NCBI RefSeq assembly: GCF_037126465.1
Contig: NW_026999301.1
Location: forward strand, 248,001-312,000
Source of the DNA: Ornithodoros turicata
Lineage: Eukaryota; Arthropoda; Arachnida; Ixodida; Argasidae
Length of the DNA: 64,000 bases
Direction: 5' to 3'
Shown here one piece after another: positions 48,101-58,787 of this stretch. The notes beneath the pieces are model-generated. The model made no database searches. It saw nothing but the letters and a program-made list of their open reading frames with translations, and was not told the DNA's origin. Position 1 is the first letter of the stretch. The number at the start of each line of letters is the position of its first letter. Made by a program: the position numbers and the translations under genes.

Positions 48101-51100
48101 AAATGAACTTCACCGCACAGCACGCTCCTAGCCAACCTTGATCTCGAATGATATCGTTATCTGCTCTAATTTGTTGATAACGGGAGGCGTACGCCTTTTT
48201 TGTAACAATTATGAACAGCATAAGTGTCACAAAAAAGGCGTACGCCTCTCGTTTTCAACAAATCAGGGCAGATAACGATATCATTCGAGATGATGGTTGA
48301 CCAGGAGCGTGCTATGCGGTGAAGTACATTTTTAAGAGTGTAGGGGATGTGCCAATGCAAATGATATTGTGGAAAGAAATTTCGACAGGGTGTTTCACTT
48401 AAGAGTGATCCCTAATTATTAAATACTTGAGATAAAAATTGAACCTCTGTACAATGAGGGAATAAGTCGAAAAATCCCAAACCGAGAAAAGGGGCCTGAA
48501 CTGACGGCCGGTCCCATTGACACGCATGCATTTCTCATTTTTTACAGTCTTGTAGCGGGTCAATAAATAGCAATACGGACCTAAATTTTATTTGGCAGGT
48601 ACATACTGGTATGTATATGTCATTGCAGCAGAAATAGTAAATAGGGGATACATCGACTTATCCCCTTATTGCATACAGAGGTTCAACTAGAAACCTTCTG
48701 CGTCATACTTGTGAAGGTTTTTGCCGCTCAAACAGGTGGTTTCCATCGGTGTACTTCATTAATTTGTCTACTTAGCTTAATTGAACACAAAAGAATTCCT
48801 CAGGAAAGGTAACGTTTTTTTTTTTTTTGCGCTTAATTAGAAAGCCTATGGACACAACTCCCCATTTCAGTCACAATTACAAGATCTTTCACAATCTTTC
48901 CACAAAAGATCGACACTCGAAAACTAGCCATCTCTGGAAGCCCAATTTCGGATTTCATCTGTGGCAGCGCCATCGGCAAGGCCCGAAGACACTCCCACTG
49001 TGCGTGGAAACAGCATGAGACAAAAAAAAAAAAAAAAAAAAAAAAAGGTTGGGTGGAGACGTGCTTAATCACGCATTTTGTCTTCGCAAGCTTAGCTGTT
49101 CGCAGCCATCAGTTACCGATAATCAACGACATCGGATCTTCTGTGCTGTTTCCTGTATCGTCCTTTTCTCCTACCCATACTTTAGGCGTGGCAACTTGAA
49201 CGAGAACGACTTGATGAGCGACGGTTTTTCGGGCGTTTAGTGCTTTCGGGTGTCAAATTCTTGTGGAAAGATCGTGAAAGATCCTGTACTCTCGACCGAA
49301 ATGGGGTGTTGTGGCCATGGTCTTTATAATTAGCGCAAAAAAAAAAAAAACGTTACATTTCCTTGGAAATTCTTTGAGTTCCATTAAGCTAATTAGACAA
49401 ATTAATGATGTACACATGGAAACCACCTATTTGGCCGTCAAAAACCTTCACAAGTATGACGCAGGAGAATTTTAGTCTCAGGTATACTTTTTGTAATAAT
49501 ATGGGGTCGCTGTTAAGTGAAACACCCTGTATATCTTAGCAAAATATAAAGATATCCTTAGTTATATTTTCTCCTCGACAGCTTATTATTGCAGGTTGGA
49601 AACTGTTCCCATAAAATCGACCATTCTCATGAGGACCCTAGCTGTCACGCTGCCAGCATTAAAGGTACTGTAAAGCAGCAAATGCCGAATTGCATTTAGC
49701 GTGGCTGTTCGATAGTCCAAGGCATCAGTGTGAAAACGGCGCAAATTTCATTCCAATCGGCGGTGCAGTTAATTAGAAAATTAAAATTAAATATTACGGA
49801 CAACACTGTAATAGAATTCAGAAGAGATCCGTACTCTCTGCCGAGTATGGCAGCAACTACATTGCATGCGTATAACACTAGGCCCAACCTAACAGTCCAC
49901 CACAGAATCAGCCCCTTCAATCCACACAACGAGCCACATCAGCGGATAAACAAACTTCATGTTGTGTCTGTCGCATCGTGTTCCCTAGTCTTGGGGTTTT
50001 ACAAATACGGAACATTTGAAATATGGAAGTCGTTTAAAAGGCTAGACAGTGTAGGAATTTGTTTGTGCACTGTGTGTGTCATCCTCAGAACCATTGCTTT
50101 CCATTATGTCAATCATTTTGTTATTTCTCGCCACTTGGTTCAGGTGGCGCTTCCGTCGAACAGCGCTGCGTTTCTTGTTCATTTTATTTCGCATAAAACA
50201 CACTAAACATGGGTTTCTGTACTCCTACGGAAATATGAAACGAAATAATATAGCCACCAAAAGAACAAAATCGTGACAAAATAATGCTGCATACATAATA
50301 CATACCGGACAGTGTTGCCCGCTGCAAAGGGGGTTGTTCGACACCAGGCGTCGCGCCGCTGTACTACGGTGGATTTTTCATGACAAATTAAAAATATTTA
50401 GAGTGTGTTGTCGGTCGTATGTTCCCGCATATGGGATTTACAGGCAACAGAGTCTCAAGACACGTCGCCAGCATATCTTGCTTGTCTACTGCTTTACAGT
50501 ACCTTCAATGTGAATTAAATGTCCATTGAAAATGAGCGGAGCGCCGCCAAGCTTGTGACGTGACAAAGATTTAGGATAATCGCTGAGATATATGCTTTGT
50601 GGCACTATACGCTCGTGTTCAATGTACATTCATGTCAATGGTCATCATGTCTTTCTGTGTGATGAGGATAAAAGCAACCCATTTGACCTAGAAGCTGTGT
50701 TGTACTCTCACTTCTCCAGACACCGTTTTGAAGAGCTAGTTCATACGTTGCATGCCTATACGTTGAAGGGTGTGGCACACTCGAGAGGGTTTATTAACAT
50801 GTATCATTGAATTGCAGAAAGCTTTCTAAAGATGAGCCAGAATCGGCAAATTCAAAGTGCGAGTTCTTCGAAGCCATGCATCGCTTCTTGGGTGGATGTC
50901 CTGCAAACGAAGCTGTCGTCACAAAGGAAGAAGAGGAGGATACCAACAGTTGGGACACAACGCAAGTACGTTCCGTAATGATTGTTGTAAAATAGAGCAG
51001 CACCATATTACCAACAGCAGCATGACCTGGTACAAATACTGTGACACGTATATGCAGCCGTAATAGGACCGTCCCTGAGATAGACGTGTACAACTTTGTG

Positions 51101-54100
51101 TAGTCACTGTGTGCAAAGTGTTAGTGAAGGGAATTAGAAGTAAGCCTATACGGGACGTTACTGATGAAGCGAGATGTAACACGCGTGGTGTCCCATGTCC
51201 ACATGCTCGTATAAGTTGAAGAAAGTGGCTAGCAGGTATGGTGTGTCCATCACGTTCACCGATCCGAGAGATTTGGGCACATTATGTGGGCAGGGCTTGA
51301 ACCGCCGCTCTTTTGTTTGCAAAAAAAACAGTGACACTACTTGCTTCGACTGACTCCCCACAACTTTCTGCCAACTACTGGCTGCGACATAATCAAGGCT
51401 CACGTTGAAAGAACCATGAAGAGATTCTGGGAACCTGTATAAGCATACGTGTGTAATGCTTTCCTGGACGCTAATACATTTACCACGCGGAGTATGAACC
51501 CAGCACTGGTTAGAATAAAGGTGATATTGACTAAAAACCACGGCCAAGAAAGGCTACTGCTGCGACCCGCCCTGTGCCAGCGCGGCGGAGAAACTAGATG
51601 CGACATCACAAGCAGGCAGATAAAGTGCCTCCTTGGGAGCCATTCAAGTCAAATGTTTCAGGGATCTTTTCAGAATCGCTAGAAGCACGAGCAACACTAC
51701 GCATACAGGACACGACCGCAAGGGGGAAGGTTGGGTATAGCACCCGGGGAGCCACGTTGCATGCGTTCAAACCCACACATCTGACACTCATAATTTACAA
51801 AAGACTCAGCACACATACAAAAGATAATTTCAAGTTCCCTACAAGACAGGACTTTAAAATGAAAATAAAAAAGAGGGTCTGTTTAATTAATGGCTATATT
51901 TTCTTGTATGAAACTTGTTATTAATAAATAGATAGATGCTGTTAACGCTCCTTGTTATTTTAAATGACTCCTCATTTATATTAAATGCGATCCACTTACG
52001 CCTGCGACACGGATATGTAGCTACAGGTAGCGTCGTGTGGAGGGCATCCTCAACACCCGCTCCTCTGCCAGTCCCGCATATGGCCGGTATAGCTACAAAT
52101 CACGCATTGTGAACCACACGGGTCATTGCTTATCGATACCCACCCTGACAGGGACTTGATCCTTGTAGGTGTGACGTTCTTCGGCGGAGAGAAGGAGGTC
52201 AGATGCGCCGAATGTGAATAGGACATGCGAAAGCCCTGCGCCGACGGGCGGAGCTCCGAGGAACCAGTCTTGTATTAGATGCAACATAATGATGTGATGA
52301 ACCACACAAAAAAAAAAGAAAAAGAAGGAAGAGAAAGAAGAAAAACTGCACTTTTTGTAGTCTTCTTCGCATGACCAATAATGTTTGCCTGTTAATATTT
52401 TCTATCGTTAAAAAAGCAAATTGGTTATGTAAATGATAGTGCACTGGATACGGTGCAGTAAACGTATGATGCAGCGGGTTCCGTCAGTCACCTGTTCTGT
52501 ATTTATATATTTCAATAAAACCGCAAGGGTCCGGAGGACATTACATGGGGTTGGGAACATCAGCAAGGCATGGGACATTGACAAGGAAAACACAAGGAAA
52601 AAAGGAATCAAAACAACAACATCATATTCGAATAACAGGATAAGAACAATACAAGCAAGTATACAAACCGACAACACAACAAAACTAACATTGGTACTAA
52701 AGATGAAGAAAGCGAGAAAGGGAGCTACGGAAAGCTGCATGGTCGTCAATGGTTGCGATTGATGATGGGAGGTTGTTCACTCAATGGTAGTGGTGTAAAA
52801 AATGATTTAGAGAATACGTTAGTAATACAGTGGGACCGAGTTACCTTGTTAGTGTGATCGAAGCGAGGGAATACGGCACTCGAGCGTGTGATAGGTGATT
52901 GCTGAGAAGGCAAGGTGTAAAAAAATGTATGGAAGAGGGTTCACTTGGCTGTCTATGGAGCTATGGAGCATGGAGCTTGGTTAACTATGCAGCGGTGAAC
53001 CGTACAATCCGATGAAGAATAAAAATATACACCGAAGAAACGAGAAAGAAGGAAAGTGAGATGCTGAAACTCTTTACTGGCCTTGACCCTCCGGAAGATA
53101 GACCCATGAAAGACTTATGACGAATTGGCGTGGTCACTTCCTGGCAGATTTTTTCGACAGATTCCGAGCAACTGCGTTCGCTTGGTTCAAAACGTAGCAA
53201 TCTCCTGTGTTCTCGTGACACTTTCCGAGCACCAGGAATTTGCCAGGTGGCACTATTTCCGCCCGGCTTCGAAGCCACCGGGCAGGGGATTGCTTAACTA
53301 TATCCGGTGTCATCACTTCCACACCACGAGTATGACGAGGGCCCTCATTGCAGCAGACGAGTTACCGCGATGTCCCTACCACGATCCAAGCGACCAAGAC
53401 CGCTAGGTTCCTGACAGTTGTATTCGGGCAGCAACGGTCACGTGATCCAGCACGGGCGTGATCCAGCGACGTGATCCAGCGACCTAGCAATTTCCGTGTT
53501 GCTACGAAATAGCCATCCGAATTCGCCACTAGTGAACGAAAGCGATCGAAATAACAGTTGTGTAATGAGTAGAACGCGGATAAATATGCACCAAAAGCTC
53601 CCGATATATACTGCAAATACGCACTGAAAATCTTCGAAACATGCAGTAAAAGTGCTCAATATATGCCATGTTTTTCATTGTACTTGGTATGGAAGCAATG
53701 CACCAAATATCTACTTCAAAAACGTTAGCATTTTTTTTAGGAATAACACGGCAAAACAAAGCCACCTTCACTCTTCAGCACAGAAGAGAGAGATATAAAT
53801 CATAGAGCTGAAGGCTTTGCGTTCGTGATTGAGAAAAGGCAAGCTAGCTGGTAAACGAAAGTCACAACGAAGCAAGCCAGAGCATTGGCAACATGATACA
53901 CGCGAACATACACGTGCTATGTTCGCGTTTTTCGTGTTGCCCACGCTTAGACTTGTTTCATCATGGCTTTGCCTTCGGCTCTGCATCATGGCGAATAAAG
54001 TGCGAACGCCACCCATTTTCGTGATGGAAATGTGGCGCAGAGGAAATGCGACCCATGACAGCAGTGGAGGATGGAGCAGCAAGTGTACGGCCTGAGCGCT

Positions 54101-56791
54101 GCACCTCACCACACCACAACATGGAAGTTTCCGATTCTGACTAGAATTTTCGCGAAGGACGTCTGAACGCCGTCCTGAAACCAACCACACAACTCATGAA
54201 AAAAAGAAGTAAGCTCTCGCACGTGAAAATATGGCTAAATATGCGCCTGTCATGCACTTTCTTGCTAAATGGGTCACAACGTGCAAGACATGTATGCACC
54301 ATATAATGTTTTTGATCGGTCCCACACAAAGACATAAAGTTCGTTTCCATCGTTTACATACCAATACATATCGAGGAAAAAACATGCGTTCGCATGAAAA
54401 TATGCGCTCTCTAGTTATGAGTTTTCAAATGTGCCGTGCAGATAGGGGTGGTTATCATTGCGCGATCCCTGCTGTAGCTCCCAAATGCCTAACATGTCAT
54501 TGTGTTAGGCGTACCCAGAAGGCTACAAGCAAACACTCCCGATAGGGCACGTGAAAGTTGTGTATAGTTCTCCTTAAGTATGTTTCTGTGCTCTTTCTTG
54601 TGGCGAGTGCAGCTCGCCATTTCGGATCGCGAAACTCACGATCACAATCATCTGATAAGACATGATGTCAGCCACGTACTACGAACTCAGGTGAAGGTTG
54701 ACATGGCGTATCGCTAACCTGATCATGCCGCACATTTGCGCACTCACCCGATAACATCACACCTGTGGCCACAGATCAGCAAAATAACCCATGCCCATAA
54801 GTGTGATGTTATCTGGTGAGTTCGCTAGTATGCGGCATGATCAAGCTTAGCGATACGCCATGTCGAGCTTCACATGAGTCCGTAGCCTTTGGCTGTGCTG
54901 ACGCCTTATGAGATGAGTGTGATCGAGAATTTCGCGGTCCGAAGTGGCGACCCACTCGGCACCTCACGGTAGTGGGAAAAAGGTTGAATAAGACAAAATG
55001 CCAGAAAATCGGCGTCTTTTTGGCAAATTCCATCGACAATTCCATTTTGACTTGAAGCACCCCAATCGTCACCATCAAAATAATGTTGCTGCTGTCCATT
55101 AAGAGAGCAAATTTTGCCCCACGACCTACGTGGGTCCATGTGCTTGACCTCATAGGGGTTCACGCCGACGAGATGGAGAGGGTAATAGAGAGATAAACCG
55201 GCAGACATATTTGAAGCCACCCTGGATGGCGCCATGTTGACCTCACCTTGTCTTGTTTGCATATGGGCCTTGTTTGCTCATGCGGTGAGCGTTTTTGCGC
55301 GCGTTCGCTTCGAAATTCCGTGGCATTTGTTGGCTCCGTAATGCCGGCAACAACTTTTCCCAAGCCTACAAAGAGATACTATGATAGTCACATAACCAAA
55401 CAGTGTGATAGCGAGATGTACAAAGAAGACCACAAGAGCAATCATTGAAGCCGAAAGATAGCGGAATTTGGAACGCCGTGTGTCAGCATCCCGTCTTTGG
55501 CGCTGTCTGATAAGGAACTAGCTTTATAGCGAATTCAGCTGATTGCCTTCGTGCAGAAAAAGTTGCACTGGCTGGAGCGTGCATGCCCCACGGCCGCTTC
55601 AACCCAGTTTGCGTTGCATTGGTCTTTCGGTACGCTCTTCGTTCGTTTTTGCCTTGACAGAAGGAATGCGAGAGAGAAATGAGAGGGTCGCCTTCTGGCA
55701 TCAAAGTTTGGAGTCTCGCCAAGGCGGTTGCGTATTCTATAGACAACCCTATGTTTACAAACATGTGACGTTACGAGAAGACCTGTTCGACGGTGTGTTT
55801 TGCTGTGGTGAGCTAGGAGCGGGAAAAAGCGCGTCTGCTGATAGGCTGATTAAGCTGATAGTGTCCTCCAACATGCCTTGCGCGTCGTCGTCGCGTAATC
55901 AATGACGTAGGGGGTGAATGTCGTCTATTCCCTCTCTATCTCGTTGGTTTGCGTCCGTAATGGAATGTCACGTGGTCTCTGCGTTACCAAAGCGCATTGC
56001 ACAGGACGCTGCAATTCGAGTGTGTTTTCTTCGGATTGGATTGACGATGCTGTGCAGATAGCGACGCCGCTTCTCCGACGTTACCGCCCTTATTTGTCGC
56101 ACGCATACCTGTTCTCTCCCGTTACCCTCATCTTTCCACATCCAAATGTGCGTGTCACAAAGTGTAGCCAATTGAAACAAACTTTTCGTCCCGCCTCCCC
56201 CAACGGAGCACAGCGCGTCTTACCTCCGCGACTTTGCACTTTCCTGGAACAAAACTTTTACACCGATTTGCCAATGGAATTCGCCAGTTCTAGTTTACGG
56301 GAATGAGTATGGAGCAAGTATCTTAATTTACTTATGGTCAGATTATCTGTTCTCTTTCGGCGTTACAGTTGCGTGTCATCAGTGGCTCCCCGCACAGCTC
56401 AACTGAAGACAACACGGAAGAGTGGATAATTCCAATATCATCGGACGTCGACGAAGACGTAGTTATCACGAACCAGCAAGACAAACATGCGGCGTCCGCT
56501 GCTTCAACTCTCACCATAACTGACAGTGTTGGCTGTGAGAACTCCGAGTGCATCCCGAACAACTCTTACACGAAGGATGACCCGTTAGAGAAACCACAAA
56601 AGAAAGCGAGACTCGAGAAAACTTTGGAGCCTTTGGTACAGGAGCTGCGTTCCTTGAGGCAGACCATAGAGAATACACACAAACGTGAGCTTGAAGTCCG
56701 TGAAAGGGAACTACAATTGCAGGAAGAATCGCATAAACTCCAAAAATATTTGTTGGACACCTTGGCGAGGTTTCTTCCGGATCAGTCATAA
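35914..56791 (+). CDS. Gene A: Myb/SANT-like DNA-binding protein with C-terminal coiled-coil, spliced (3 coding exons)
   Basis: Likely a nuclear DNA-binding protein. The CDS joins 35914-36122, 50818-50965 and 56369-56791, giving about 259 residues. Seen directly: residues about 8-69 carry the tryptophan/helix pattern of a Myb/SANT-like (trihelix-type) domain (RWTSTEIWALLRLWEQ, then SKIENLGHTYR). Exon 2 has the FFEAMHRFLGGCP motif that commonly follows this domain. The last exon is acidic, then has a basic patch (KPQKKARLEK) and about 65 residues of charged coiled-coil ending at LPDQS. Every junction has GT/AG and matching phase: exon 1 ends with two bases of an Arg codon, exon 2 supplies the third and ends in phase 0, and exon 3 opens in phase 0. 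Known of the family: such proteins resemble domesticated Harbinger-associated DNA-binding proteins. Target genes are unknown. The introns (14.7 and 5.4 kb) are full of transposons. No lesion is seen, so it is probably a live gene. Confidence 0.78.
36123..37446. other. Gene A intron 1, start; nothing coding
   Basis: A short inverted motif (GGGAGGGGTTCAA at 37148, TTGAACCCT near 37242) hints at a small MITE at about 37125-37270. Nothing else recognised. Confidence 0.35.
37447..37922. mobile_element. ACTCTTARAAATG MITE, copy 3, interrupted by a retroposon
   Basis: Ends are TACATTCTTAGAAATGAAC and GTTCATTTTTAAGAGCGTA, and ACATAGCACGCTCCTAG is mirrored at the right. It is split by the insertion at 37546-37766. 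Confidence 0.8.
37546..37766 (+). mobile_element. Retroposon with (ATT)n tail, copy 2, with 13-bp target duplication
   Basis: GAAAACGGGAGGC occurs at 37533-37545 and again at 37767-37779, flanking the insert exactly. The 3' half matches 29495-29607, and the tail is ATTATTATTATTAT. At 221 bp it may be a SINE or a 5'-truncated LINE. Confidence 0.85.
37923..39455. other. Gene A intron 1; no confident gene
   Basis: A half-TIR (CAGGGTGTATTTTTG at 38597) belongs to the foldback-type elements, without a partner. A 149-codon plus frame at 38340-38789 overlaps an open minus frame and has no domain. Confidence 0.35.
39460..39685 (-). mobile_element. SINE with clear box A
   Basis: The minus strand reads AGCTCCCGTGGTGTAGTGGT, a tRNA-like box A start, then GACTGGGAGGTGACGGGG and CCGGCTGTGCTGTCTGG. 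Box B is decayed; the body ends near 39460. Confidence 0.65.
39812..39979. mobile_element. 168-bp MITE
   Basis: AGAGAGTTTTAGTACATCGT at the left is inverted at the right (ACGATATACTAACACTCTCT). Inverse copies of CGTACGCTATCG and GATGGCGTTG make arms of about 70 bp. Confidence 0.75.
40228..41400 (+). pseudogene. Degenerate mariner transposase
   Basis: The N-terminal part (KTQREIYERMMQTLSDDCP, then SHSNVKKWCANF and ERPGRPHD) is the mariner helix-turn-helix region. The frame at 40625-40933 gives the VTADETRLN segment (first Asp) and QSMELR; the conserved FWD is FWA here. Later in other frames come LQDDAPAHKN (second Asp) and TLQERCTKCVELRD at the end. Multiple frameshifts and stops. The TIRs are not clear, so borders are approximate. 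It is far older than the copy at 12082-13403. Confidence 0.8.
41655..41806. mobile_element. Truncated relative of the 27423-27685 MITE
   Basis: GGACTGTGCGGGTG, TTCCTATTATGA, ACAAGCGACCTTGGAGCTCC and the terminal GGTACGCCCATGCC match the right two thirds of the element at 27423. Confidence 0.6.
41807..43880. other. Gene A intron 1; no confident gene
   Basis: It contains an AGTTAC-type fragment (42035-42180) and a possible diverged MITE (42785-42960). No exon is supported. Confidence 0.35.
44030..44905. repeat. Inverted pair around GGAAGGAAACACAGGAGCGG
   Basis: AGGAAGGAAACACAGGAGCGG (part) lies on the plus strand at about 44048 and on the minus strand at about 44874-44851, each beside a GCGCCCATTC / GAATGGGCGC segment. 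The spacing (about 800 bp) suggests either two copies of one repeat in opposite orientation or element ends. Confidence 0.5.
45145..45156. promoter_or_regulatory. NRF-1 (alpha-Pal)-like palindrome
   Basis: TTGCGCATGCGC matches the palindromic NRF-1 consensus (TGCGCATGCGCA) over its central 10 bases, inside a GC-rich segment (45060-45250). NRF-1 is conserved in animals. A single site is weak evidence for a promoter. Confidence 0.35.
45260..45670 (+). CDS. Unrecognised 136-codon frame downstream of a GC-rich promoter-like stretch
   Basis: The frame begins MCVSSSAMCLFCAPH; an inner ATG gives MNGRETCEGMYYIPSC. It sits just after a GC-rich segment with a palindromic NRF-1-like site. It has many cysteines early and no known motif. 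Coding status is unproven; it could also be the 5' UTR of an unseen transcript within gene A intron 1. Confidence 0.2.
   Translation: MCVSSSAMCLFCAPHTFSCVFCIVRRLMNGRETCEGMYYIPSCKVRIVEQKETTASGTTVADKYICDLGGSSATLCEKYLFYSVLAPRSSCDCERRADVDRWREYSKKEWGTGGVCVMGRLEKNITLILLQATRSL
45671..48089. other. Gene A intron 1; no confident gene
   Basis: A G run is at 46015-46025 and (GA)n at 47043-47061. Frames are under 115 codons with no motifs. Confidence 0.4.
48090..48342. mobile_element. ACTCTTARAAATG MITE, copy 4
   Basis: Ends are TACACTCTTAGAAATGAACT and GTACATTTTTAAGAGTGTA. The central hairpin pairs AGGCGTACGCCTTTTTTG with CAAAAAAGGCGTACGCCT. The arms are nearly perfect throughout. Confidence 0.85.
48386..49529. 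mobile_element. 1.1-kb foldback with CAGGGTGTTTCACTTAA ends
   Basis: Terminal CAGGGTGTTTCACTTAA is inverted at 49513-49529. Inner arms of about 240 bp (48690-48935 and 49240-49480) share TGCGTCATACTTGTGAAGG, GGTGGTTTCCAT and TTAATTTGTCTA. The left side also holds its own inverted pair (GAACCTCTGTACAAT at 48440, TACAGAGGTTCAA at 48673). Confidence 0.85.
49530..50817. other. Gene A intron 1, end; unrecognised 158-codon frame
   Basis: The frame 49730-50206 (+) is open for 158 codons (MKTAQISFQSAVQLIRKLKL...). It has hydrophobic stretches near its end and no known motif. It does not fit gene A phase. Confidence 0.25.
50818..50965 (+). CDS. Gene A middle exon (linker after the Myb/SANT domain)
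   Basis: This 148-nt exon follows acceptor attgcag and ends before donor gtacgt at 50966. Its first base completes the Arg codon left open by the previous exon. The 49 codons after that include FFEAMHRFLGGCP, then an acidic run (KEEEEDT). It matches in position and pattern the gene B exon at 33624-33773 (WNKLHAILGKRP), supporting common ancestry of the two genes. Confidence 0.78.
50966..54604. other. Gene A intron 2; no confident gene
   Basis: Several unexplained frames occur, among them 53134-53322 (-), which reads VPPGKFLVLGKCHENTGDC and looks protein-like but has no partner exon that I could find. Sequence at 51900-51940 ends in ATTAATAAATAGATAG, a retroelement-like tail. Confidence 0.3.
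54605..54960. mobile_element. Foldback MITE with arms of about 165 bp
   Basis: GACATGGCGTATCGCTAA, GATCATGCCGCA and GATAACATCACAC on the left arm recur inverted on the right (GTGTGATGTTATC, TGCGGCATGATC, TTAGCGATACGCCATGTC). The centre is near 54780. Confidence 0.8.
54961..56368. other. Gene A intron 2, end; no confident gene
   Basis: Frames up to 130 codons (55914-56306, +) without motifs. Confidence 0.3.
56369..56791 (+). CDS. Gene A last exon: acidic region, basic patch, coiled-coil
   Basis: Acceptor cgttacag ends at 56368 and the phase-0 frame runs 140 codons to TAA. It starts LRVISGSPHSS, has acidic stretches (SSDVDEDVV), a basic nuclear-signal-like patch (KPQKKARLEK), then a heptad-rich helix (LVQELRSLRQ ... 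RERELQLQEES) that could mediate dimerisation. A poly(A) signal follows 11 bases after the stop. An ATG-only reading would miss the true exon start, since the exon begins with TTG inside the protein. Confidence 0.78.
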   Translation: MRVISGSPHSSTEDNTEEWIIPISSDVDEDVVITNQQDKHAASAASTLTITDSVGCENSECIPNNSYTKDDPLEKPQKKARLEKTLEPLVQELRSLRQTIENTHKRELEVRERELQLQEESHKLQKYLLDTLARFLPDQS

Positions 56792-56802
56792 CTATGGTTA
56801 CA

Positions 56803-56808
56803 AATAAA
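56803..56808 (+). terminator. Poly(A) signal of gene A
   Basis: AATAAA lies 11 bases after the gene A stop codon, consistent with a very short 3' UTR. Confidence 0.6.
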
Positions 56809-57540
56809 TGATTATCAAACGTACGGAATAGATTTTTACTGTCGGCAGGGGAAGCTAAATTTCAGAAAGAGCGGGGGTATATGTCACGTCATTTCACCAA
56901 CTCCATGTAACTGGAAGCATCATGCGTTACAGATAAGCTTACATAAGGCTGGACATAACTTTCTGAAGAGGCCAACATCGCAACATGACTTTGCGACGGC
57001 AAGGTCATTTGGTCCAGGAAGTCTCATTTTGACATCAGGTACGTTCGAATTTCTCAATTTCACCGCAAACTACGAATCCGAAAATTATAAAATTACCATA
57101 AATAAGTGCAAATGAGCAACAAAGATACAGTTCGAATATAGCATCGTGTGAAATTAAACAGCTACAGCTATTCGTTGGCAGCGTCTCATTTTATATGTCA
57201 GGGTACGTCCTTTGACAGGTGTTATGTCAGCTGCATACTCCTGTCCAAACGCAGTTCTGGTTTAGCGAATGTATGGTGAGACTATGCTTAGGCTGCGCGT
57301 AAAATCTGCTGCCATAAGTTACATTCGGTGAGTCAATTTAACGAGATGAAACTCTTTCGTTGGGAATTCAATTGCCACACATTTCTGTCAAAAACGGCAA
57401 AATCGGATTTGCGGAAAGATCACGATCAGAAAATTCACGAATAAAAGGCACACCCGGAAATGCGTACGTTCACAGTGTGTATGGGACTGTTACGTACAGT
57501 ACTAATTTGAAGAAAATGAAATGCATACTGGTCTTGCGCA

Positions 57541-57708
57541 GTGACGTAGCTAGGGGATGGCGTAGGGGTATGTGGGTGTTCAAGTACCCCCGAAATCGTA
57601 CCATCGGCGGTGCATTAGGGAGGGGGAGACGAGGGCGAAATCCCCTCTCCCCCCCATGTGAAGTCCCCATAGAACCCCTCACGAAATATTTTTCTGGCTA
57701 CGTCAATA
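57541..57708. mobile_element. Short MITE with TGACGTAGCTAG ends
   Basis: TGACGTAGCTAGGGG is inverted at the right as CTGGCTACGTCA. The interior is G/C-run rich. Confidence 0.55.
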
Positions 57709-57835
57709 GTCTCCCGCATTGCGCCGGCAAGTGATCCCGGCTGTAGCAGACGATTCTAGCGGCCATCACAATTTCGCCAGTTTCCTCCTGTTCTTTCTTC
57801 CCAAGTTGACAGTATGTTATACTAAAACACACTAT

Positions 57836-58787
57836 TAGGGTAAAGTGGGGCAAGATGCGACAGTTCTTGTTCGACACCGCTTGTTTCAGACACGTGTTGC
57901 TCCACGCGCTTGGAACTTTACTCATAAGTGGCTCTGCATTTCCGCTTTATTGCACGATCAGAATTATCCGGATTGGTGTTTGCATTGAAGAGAGAGAGAG
58001 ATAGAAAAAAAAACGGTTACTTTTGCCTGGAATGCCTGCAAAAAAAAAAGGCGCGATTTTCTGTGGTCCTCTTTCTTGTCAGCTGTGCAGCAGCGTGTTG
58101 CAGACTTATTCTGTAAATCGGCATCTTATTTCTTTATTCATCCATCTAGATACATGCAAAATATGGGCACTCTTGGTCATACGGTGTTTTAATGCAACCG
58201 ATGATATGCAAGGGGCAGGACGCGACAACTTAATGAAATTTAGAAACTGATAAGTCAACTATCAGGCGGTTTTATTCCTGTTCGTCAGATATTCCGTTTC
58301 TTCTCTCTTTCTCGTTTTTTTTTTTTTTTTGCTTATCGCCTAGGGTTTTCCTGTTACCCAGGATATTTCCAGCAAAGCCGAAGCGCACTCACAAAGCGGG
58401 CGACCAGCGACACATCAGACCGGCGGCGCCTTATTTTCAAAGAACGATGGAGAGAAATGGCACCGGGTTCTGTGTGGGTTTATTGAACATAATGTGGGCG
58501 GTGAGCTCAAGGAGGCTGTATATGTGCTATATTGCAAAAACTAATTTGTATAGTTCATTACCACAGCGTGTCTAATCCCGCCCCGAGGGTTGGGGCAAGG
58601 TGAGACAATCTGCATTTTTGAATTTCTTGTTCAGTGTTCATTTTAGAACCGCCTACGTACGCTGATTTACAGATCAGAAGTTCGAGACCTCTGAGAATGT
58701 GCCTATTTTTTTAACGCGTAAAATAATAATTCCATAGCCAATATGCAAATTCCTGTATCATCTTGCCCCACCTTCCCCTCGATCACT
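57836..58787. mobile_element. TIR element with GTGGGGCAAGATG ends
   Basis: AGGGTAAAGTGGGGCAAGAT is inverted at 58764-58787 (ATCTTGCCCCACCTTCCCCT). A third copy (GGGGCAAGGTGAGACA) lies at 58591. No transposase frame. I recall this terminus from DNA transposons in many animals. Confidence 0.65.

Noticed and set aside
50818..51093. Minus-strand ORF of 99 codons at 50794-51093
   Set aside because: It is antisense to the phase-matched gene A exon, which has splice sites and family motifs.
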